Of a stretch of 64,000 nucleotides of DNA, positions 59,201-64,000 are shown piece by piece (the first letter of the stretch is position 1; each line of letters begins with the position of its first letter). Where the stretch lies: assembly GCF_963662255.1 (NCBI RefSeq), contig NC_085049.1, positions 59,443,158-59,507,157 of the forward strand. The letters run 5' to 3'. Under the pieces are notes generated by a model. It was not told where the DNA came from, made no database searches, and saw only the letters and a program-made list of their open reading frames with translations. Source of the stretch: Cinclus cinclus. Taxonomy: Eukaryota > Chordata > Aves > Passeriformes > Cinclidae. The position numbers and the translations under genes were made by a program.

Positions 59201-62200
59201 CTTTAATATGAAAGCTGATTTTTCAAAACAATTGGAGAGCAGAGGTGCCAGAGGTTCTGTTCTCTTGTTTAGGTCTCACTTGTCTAAAACTGTGACCTGA
59301 AATGTATGTTACCCTTACACTTACAAAGCCATATAATTCTTTAAATGGGATATTACTCAGAGATGCTTAACAGATGTGAGTCCTTCTGCCTTCTTCAGTT
59401 CTCTATTTAATCAGGACATCCTTAATCTGAATGGTGCTTTATTAGGCTGTTTGCCAAGGCACCAGATTAGCATAATGGTTTTAAATAGTGGTGACTTCTG
59501 CCTAATCGGGGTAGGAAGGTAATGTGTGTTTCTTCCTCTGTAGGACCTGGTCAGCTCAAGCTCCGTGGAAGTGGCTTGGAAGGTGTTGATGACTCTGAGG
59601 ACCTTCCTGGAAAGAAATGACGATGTTCTTGTCTGTGACCTCCTTCGGAGCCGATTTTTACAGATTCTGCAGCAGCAGCTGGTAGAGAGCAGCTCAGCCA
59701 CCCTACAAGGTGACCCCACTTCTGTGACTTGGTCTTGCTGTAAGATCAACTAGTTGTAGGGACACAGTCTGGGATAAAGTGGTTTTGAACTGCTGATGTA
59801 GCTTCAGTACTTACCTGCCTGAGGAAATTCATGGACAGAAGTGGACTAATTTAGTTTCCCTTTTCAGAGATTGATTTTCAAATGAGAGCCTTTTTTCTGA
59901 TTTAGGTTGTTCTGGCTTCAAACTGTGATTGTTAAACCAAGGCAAGGTTCTTGTATACTGCTATCAGTGTTCAAATTGAGAGCTGTGTTGGTAAATCTTT
60001 CTGCTTTAATGGGGGCCCAACTGCTGGCTTAAAGACATCTTCCTTTTTGCCTCTTCTTTGTGCAAAATAGCTGGGTGTGCCTAAGTATATATAGTTCCCA
60101 GGACACAGAGACCAGGAGCAAGGGTTGAATAAATAATGATATTGATCCCCAAACAGGGACTGTAGTATGACCAGATCTTACAACTCTGTTAAATCTTTTG
60201 AAGGGAGCAAGGTTGTGACTGGGGAAAATCACTGTTTTCCCTACTAGCCTTGTCTGTGATGTTGGAACTGTTGTCCCACTATGAAAGGTGCTGTGCAAAG
60301 CAGTCTGTGAGCTTCAACTGAAAGAAGGAGCAGTGCTAGGATGTCCTTGGCTCCTTTAGGATAGGGACTTAGCACAACTTTTACTTGTTCCTGGGGGGCC
60401 ACTGATGCTTTTAACAGCTTTGCTCTGTTTCAAGTGTTTTGTTGTTCAGTAGTTGGGATGGAGACAACAAGAGGGAAGTGGTTTTGCCTTACCTCCAGCA
60501 AAATCAGTAAGCTGTAGAAGAGGGGCATTGAAAGCAGGAGCATGGTAGAGCATAAGGCTACAAGATCTGCTAGATCTGATCTTGTTTGGAATTGTGCACC
60601 TTTGAACTTGTGTCCTTCTGTCGCTGATCTAGGGATGCCAGGAGCTGTGGGGAGGCAAAGTACCATTTCCTATAGTGGGAGTCAGACCTGTTCTTCCAAA
60701 CCACTGGTGATGGGGGTAGGACACTGAGCTAGAGGAGCTTTGCAAGATTTGAGCCCTTTTGCTGCTACTAATACGTGTATCTCTTCTTCATATTACATCT
60801 TGAACTTGTTAATTGATGTCCTGGCAAGCCATCCAGAAAGTCAAACAGCAGGTGTACTCCGGAGATAGACTTCCTTGTCTCCCAGCACACAGGCAGTTCT
60901 CTGGGAGGCCTGGGATAGTTAAGTCCAGAGGATTTGCATCCCTATCCAAACAGCAGCCTGCTTTTAGACAAGAAAGAGACCCAACAGTGGCACTCCATCA
61001 GAAGTATGTTAATATTAAAGACACCCATAAATGTTTCCTCCTCAAAACTGAAAACTAATGAGCCTTTGTGAAAATGTTTACTGGAGGTGATAGTTGCTTG
61101 CTGTAGGTATGGCTTTTGTATATGTAGGTATTGTAAGGTGTACAATACAAGAATCTTTATCTGTTTACAGCACTGCAAAAAAAGTGAATAGTAGGGAGAG
61201 GATTGCCCTGGGGGGTGGGTGGTTTATGCAGCCCCATTTTCTTTCATACACGCCTGCTGTTCGAAGTTCTCGCTTCTGTTTCTGCCCTGCCCTGTGGGAT
61301 GGGATGGACAGCATTTTTCCAGTCTCACAAGATGGAGGAGAAAAAATGCTGTGCAGCTGGGCTGCTGTCAAAAGTGTGACGGTGATGGTCAAGTGGGTAG
61401 GTAGAGAGCAGAAAGGGCTAATGACTTCTGGCTTATTAGCAGTATCAGTTTCAAAGTGTGAGGAACTGCTCCCTGCATGGCTCATGATGGGTGTAAATGA
61501 CCCTAGACTCTTTTTCTTCCTTCTAAGTTGCTCCTAAAATGGTGTTGTCAGGATTCATGTGTACCCAAACCAGAGTGGCAGAAAGGGGATCTGATCTGGA
61601 GGGGGCTGTGGAGATGAGAATAAAGTTGGGGCTCTGTGTGTCCTTATTCTGAAGCCAGAAAATTAACAATTCCTGGCACACTTTGAGGTACAACAGTTTG
61701 GAGTTCACTGAGAAGCTGACCTGCCTGTACCCTTCTTAGCCAACAGGAACCTGCCTGTTTTGCTGAGCCTTCTTTTCCTGGTGCAGCTGCGGAGTAAGGG
61801 CATAAGGGAGCTGGACAGCACAGACTTGAGGCTGCTTCACCAGGGTGAGTATATGCATCCATCTTCTCCCAGGGAAGTGTTTGTTGATTGTTCCATAAGA
61901 TGTTTAGGAGCTTGCTCTTGGTCTTTGAGAGAAGATTGACCTTGCATTATAGCAATGGTTGCTTTGAGATACTTCCATAGCCAGAGCATGATAAAGAGTT
62001 GTGGTAACTAATTCAGTTAACAAAACCCAGGTTCTCTTCCTCTTGCTTTTACAATGCATTTTTTGTCTGAAACTCAAAAGGTGGCCAAAGTTTCCCCCGA
62101 CCATGACATAATTTCAGGGTCAGTGACTGTTGTTGGTTTGGCATGTGGCCACATGGCTGGTGTGCTTCCTGAATCATTCTTTCCTGTCCATCCTTGCCAT

Positions 62201-64000
62201 AAGTCTTGTGGGGTTCAAGCCACAGTCATGTCCTGTTAATCAGGCACCAGCAGTCTAGTGAAACTGGGCTTTCCTTGGAATGTGAATCTAGAGTTCATGG
62301 CTCCCAACCAACTGCAGGGCTTGCTCACTTCACCTCAAAGACAGAAGAGCAGGTTGTGTTTCTTTACCATACCATAACCTGCTGTTTTGTCTGGTGATCT
62401 TTACTTGGTGATTTCTACCTTTTTACTTGGCTATTGGAGGTTCATATAGGCTGTGAGAAAGAATAGATACTAGGAGGAAAATTCAGCTGATCTATCCTGT
62501 CATCTCTTCCCTGCTCTGACAAATTAATCTCTCCAGCAGACTTTGAAGGACTATCCCCTTCAATTTGAAATGTTTCATATCTCAGGGCTGCCTGTGTTGC
62601 CTTGTAAAGAAGCAGCATTTCTCAGACATTCATTAGCCAAGGGAACTGTGGGTGTGGAAGAACCATGGCCTGTTTTTCTCAGCCTTTTCAGCTGCGGTGA
62701 TTTTAGAACACAGCTCACCTTCTCCCAGGAGTCAAAAGCTTCTTCTGGTCTTGTTTTCTGTTTTGGTGAGAGTGGAAGAGCATAGCTCTCCATGGCTTTC
62801 CCCAGTCTGGTCACAATGAGATACAGTCACATCCTTGTTTATGTTTGTTCTAGTACTAGAATCAAGCTCACTCAATAACTCAATCAGTTATCTGTGGAAA
62901 CAGATAACTCACATTGAAGTTTTTTTTTTTTTTGCTGTGGAAAGATAACCCAAAGTCCATTGTTCTTGGATTCATTACTGCCCTCTAATATACCCTTTTC
63001 AATCCCCCCTCCCCCCCCCCCACCCCTTATCATCCTCCACTGCACTGTCCATTCTAAAGCAAACACTGTAGGGCAGATGCCTCTTGCTTTGTCTGTACCA
63101 TGCTCTGTTTATTTTACTTTGTCTGAATTCCCTCCCTACTGACTGACTTCTTTCATTTGCTGAGGTGCTCTGTTAAGTTGGTGTTCTTGTTACACGTGTT
63201 CTTTTGTTTCCAGTCAGTAATCTCTGTGGGAAATGCAGGCCAAGGGACACTGACCTCCTGCAGCCATCCTTGAATTTTCTGTACTGGAGCCTTCATCAGA
63301 CAACACCTTGTAGTCAACAGAGAGGTAAGGGAAGATTGTACTGAGTGCTAAGTTAATTTCAGTGAGGTTGTAGCTTGACAATCAGAGACTGTATTCTAAC
63401 TGTTCAGCAGGTAAGGTGGATGTTTCCCCATCCAGACACAGCATTATAATTAAAGACAATTTCGTGCTTTGGATGAGGTTTTTTTTAGTTTGAGTTTGGT
63501 TTGGTTTTGCTGCCTTCCAATAATTCAAGAATTGGCTGCTGAAAGACAGAATCACTATGTATTTCTTGTTCATAAACACAGCAGTGGGCCTGTGATGCCT
63601 AGCTTGAAATATCCTGGTATTGTCATAGTTCAAAAAATTAAACAGTACTAGGGAACAGCTCTAACTGACCTTCCTACTGTATTGTTAGCTGATTAACTGG
63701 CTGAACAGTTGCTTGTGCTCTGGGACATGAATGCCAGTAGCTGGACAGCCTTATTCAGATGAGCTGTGGCAACTAGGCTACCTCACTGCAGCAGGAGTGT
63801 GCTCTGCACTTCTCTTATGCTTGTCAAGCTGGTTTAACCTGTGCCATCCCATCACCCTCTCTGATTATGTTTCTCCCATGCAGCAGTAGCTGTGCTGCTC
63901 TCCAACGTGTCCTTGCTAGAACTACTGCAGAAGGTTTTGGAATCCACCTGGCTGTGGTCCCCTCCTTCCAGACCTGCCTACCTGTCATCTGAAGATGCCT
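35130..64000 (+). CDS. MEI1: MEI1, meiotic double-strand-break formation protein, 3' incomplete
   Basis: Exons placed with agreeing phases: 35479-35602, 37904-37954, 39827-39900, 40674-40779, 41329-41532, 42733-42863, 43379-43493, 44251-44367, 44868-44967, 47461-47595, 48112-48226, 49776-49891, 50952-51093, 52482-52593, 53249-53309, 54486-54580, 55261-55435, 55546-55693, 56251-56523, 59544-59709, 61740-61844, 63214-63324, 63884 to the edge. They encode about 964 residues; the human protein is about 1,270, so the C-terminus is missing. Exon 1 is uncertain (ATG 35130, phase-0 donor after 35216 or 35246, both weak). The product is Leu-rich and helical, consistent with the ARM-type fold of MEI1, which works with REC114/MEI4/ANKRD31 to allow SPO11 breaks on meiotic chromosome axes. 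The name rests on synteny beside SNU13 and protein character. Intron 17 is GC-AG. Confidence 0.85.
35603..47460. other. MEI1 introns 2-10, non-coding content
   Basis: Between the exons listed under MEI1 these introns hold one CR1 end (39988-40140), a 19-base T run (38648-38666) and otherwise unremarkable AT-leaning sequence. The intron from 44968 to 47460 (2.5 kb) shows only short, non-protein-like open frames. Confidence 0.7.
39988..40140 (-). mobile_element. CR1 LINE 3' end, antisense
   Basis: The sequence 'gatcacagaatcctagaatg', then 'ttggaagggaccttaaaaatc' and 'tggcatgggcaggggcacc', is the reverse complement of the CR1 3' terminus including its octamer-like repeats. It starts about 90 bp after the donor of the MEI1 exon at 39827-39900, and is the least diverged CR1 copy in the window. 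Confidence 0.95.
48796..48968 (+). other. Possible unmodelled or alternative MEI1 exon
   Basis: The frame here encodes a strikingly protein-like stretch, with segments [20 protein letters not shown] and [11 protein letters not shown], a helix-loop-helix pattern typical of ARM/HEAT repeats. A pyrimidine-rich acceptor ends at 48795 and would join in phase if the preceding exon used the alternative donor after 48213 (GTAAGAGG). The frame then meets TAG at 48966-48968 and no good in-frame donor is seen, so it would act as an alternative last exon or is a decayed exon. Confidence 0.3.
54486..54580 (+). CDS. MEI1: MEI1 exon 17 with a GC donor
   Basis: The exon ends GAG G and is followed by GCAAGT; the next exon starts after TTTCTAG at 55261 with AG CAA GAG. 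The split codon G|AG gives Glu and the frame continues open for 175 nt. The flank AGG|GCAAGT is the standard GC-AG intron consensus, and no GT donor in the correct phase lies nearby. Confidence 0.88.
56524..63883. other. MEI1 introns 20-23, non-coding content
   Basis: Outside the exons at 59544-59709, 61740-61844 and 63214-63324 this region contains a C-rich run (63004-63026), a T run near 62920-62932 and a second protein-like open segment (58428-58557) discussed in the findings. No other gene was recognised. Confidence 0.7.
63004..63026. repeat. C-rich homopolymer tract
   Basis: A near-pure C run broken by one T and one A (G-rich on the minus strand). It has enough G blocks to form a G-quadruplex on the minus strand. 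It is in MEI1 intron 22. Confidence 0.9.

Overview
The window is vertebrate genomic DNA, almost certainly from a bird. The genes are multi-exon with short introns, there are two CpG-island promoters, and the recognisable interspersed repeats are mostly CR1 LINE fragments, with two stretches that look like avian endogenous-retrovirus LTRs. The species cannot be named from the sequence alone. Gene order matches the conserved block DESI1 - XRCC6 - SNU13 - MEI1 (human 22q13.2).

Layout. Positions 1-3648 hold no coding exon; this is 3' UTR and/or flank of DESI1 with a 46-bp tandem repeat. DESI1 (a deSUMOylating isopeptidase-family protein) lies on the minus strand at 3649-16640 in six coding exons, one of them only 22 nt long. 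A CpG-rich head-to-head promoter (about 16640-17194) separates it from XRCC6 (Ku70), plus strand, 17194-29948, twelve coding exons, 611 aa. XRCC6 converges tail-to-tail on SNU13 (15.5K/NHP2L1), minus strand, 33219-34971, three coding exons, the first of which carries only the ATG. A second CpG-rich head-to-head promoter (about 34972-35130) serves SNU13 and MEI1 (a meiotic double-strand-break formation factor). MEI1 runs on the plus strand to the window edge. Twenty-three of its exons were placed with matching splice phases, the first exon is uncertain, and the 3' end is beyond 64000.

The genes do not form one pathway. DESI1 acts on SUMO/ubiquitin-type conjugates or lipid-modified proteins, XRCC6 works in end joining, SNU13 in U4 snRNP and box C/D snoRNP assembly, and MEI1 in making meiotic breaks. 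What links them is paired promoter architecture. All exon models were built by hand, joining GT/GC-AG boundaries only where reading-frame phase agreed. DESI1, XRCC6 and SNU13 are complete and full length. MEI1 is named from its position next to SNU13 and its helical-repeat-like protein, so that name is a little less certain.

I did not find an undescribed molecular system. The points most worth checking are a GC-AG intron and two possible unmodelled exons in MEI1, an arginine at the Ku70 position that holds the AP-lyase lysine in human, an LTR whose poly(A) signal sits inside a perfect hairpin in an XRCC6 intron, and the unclear first exon of MEI1.
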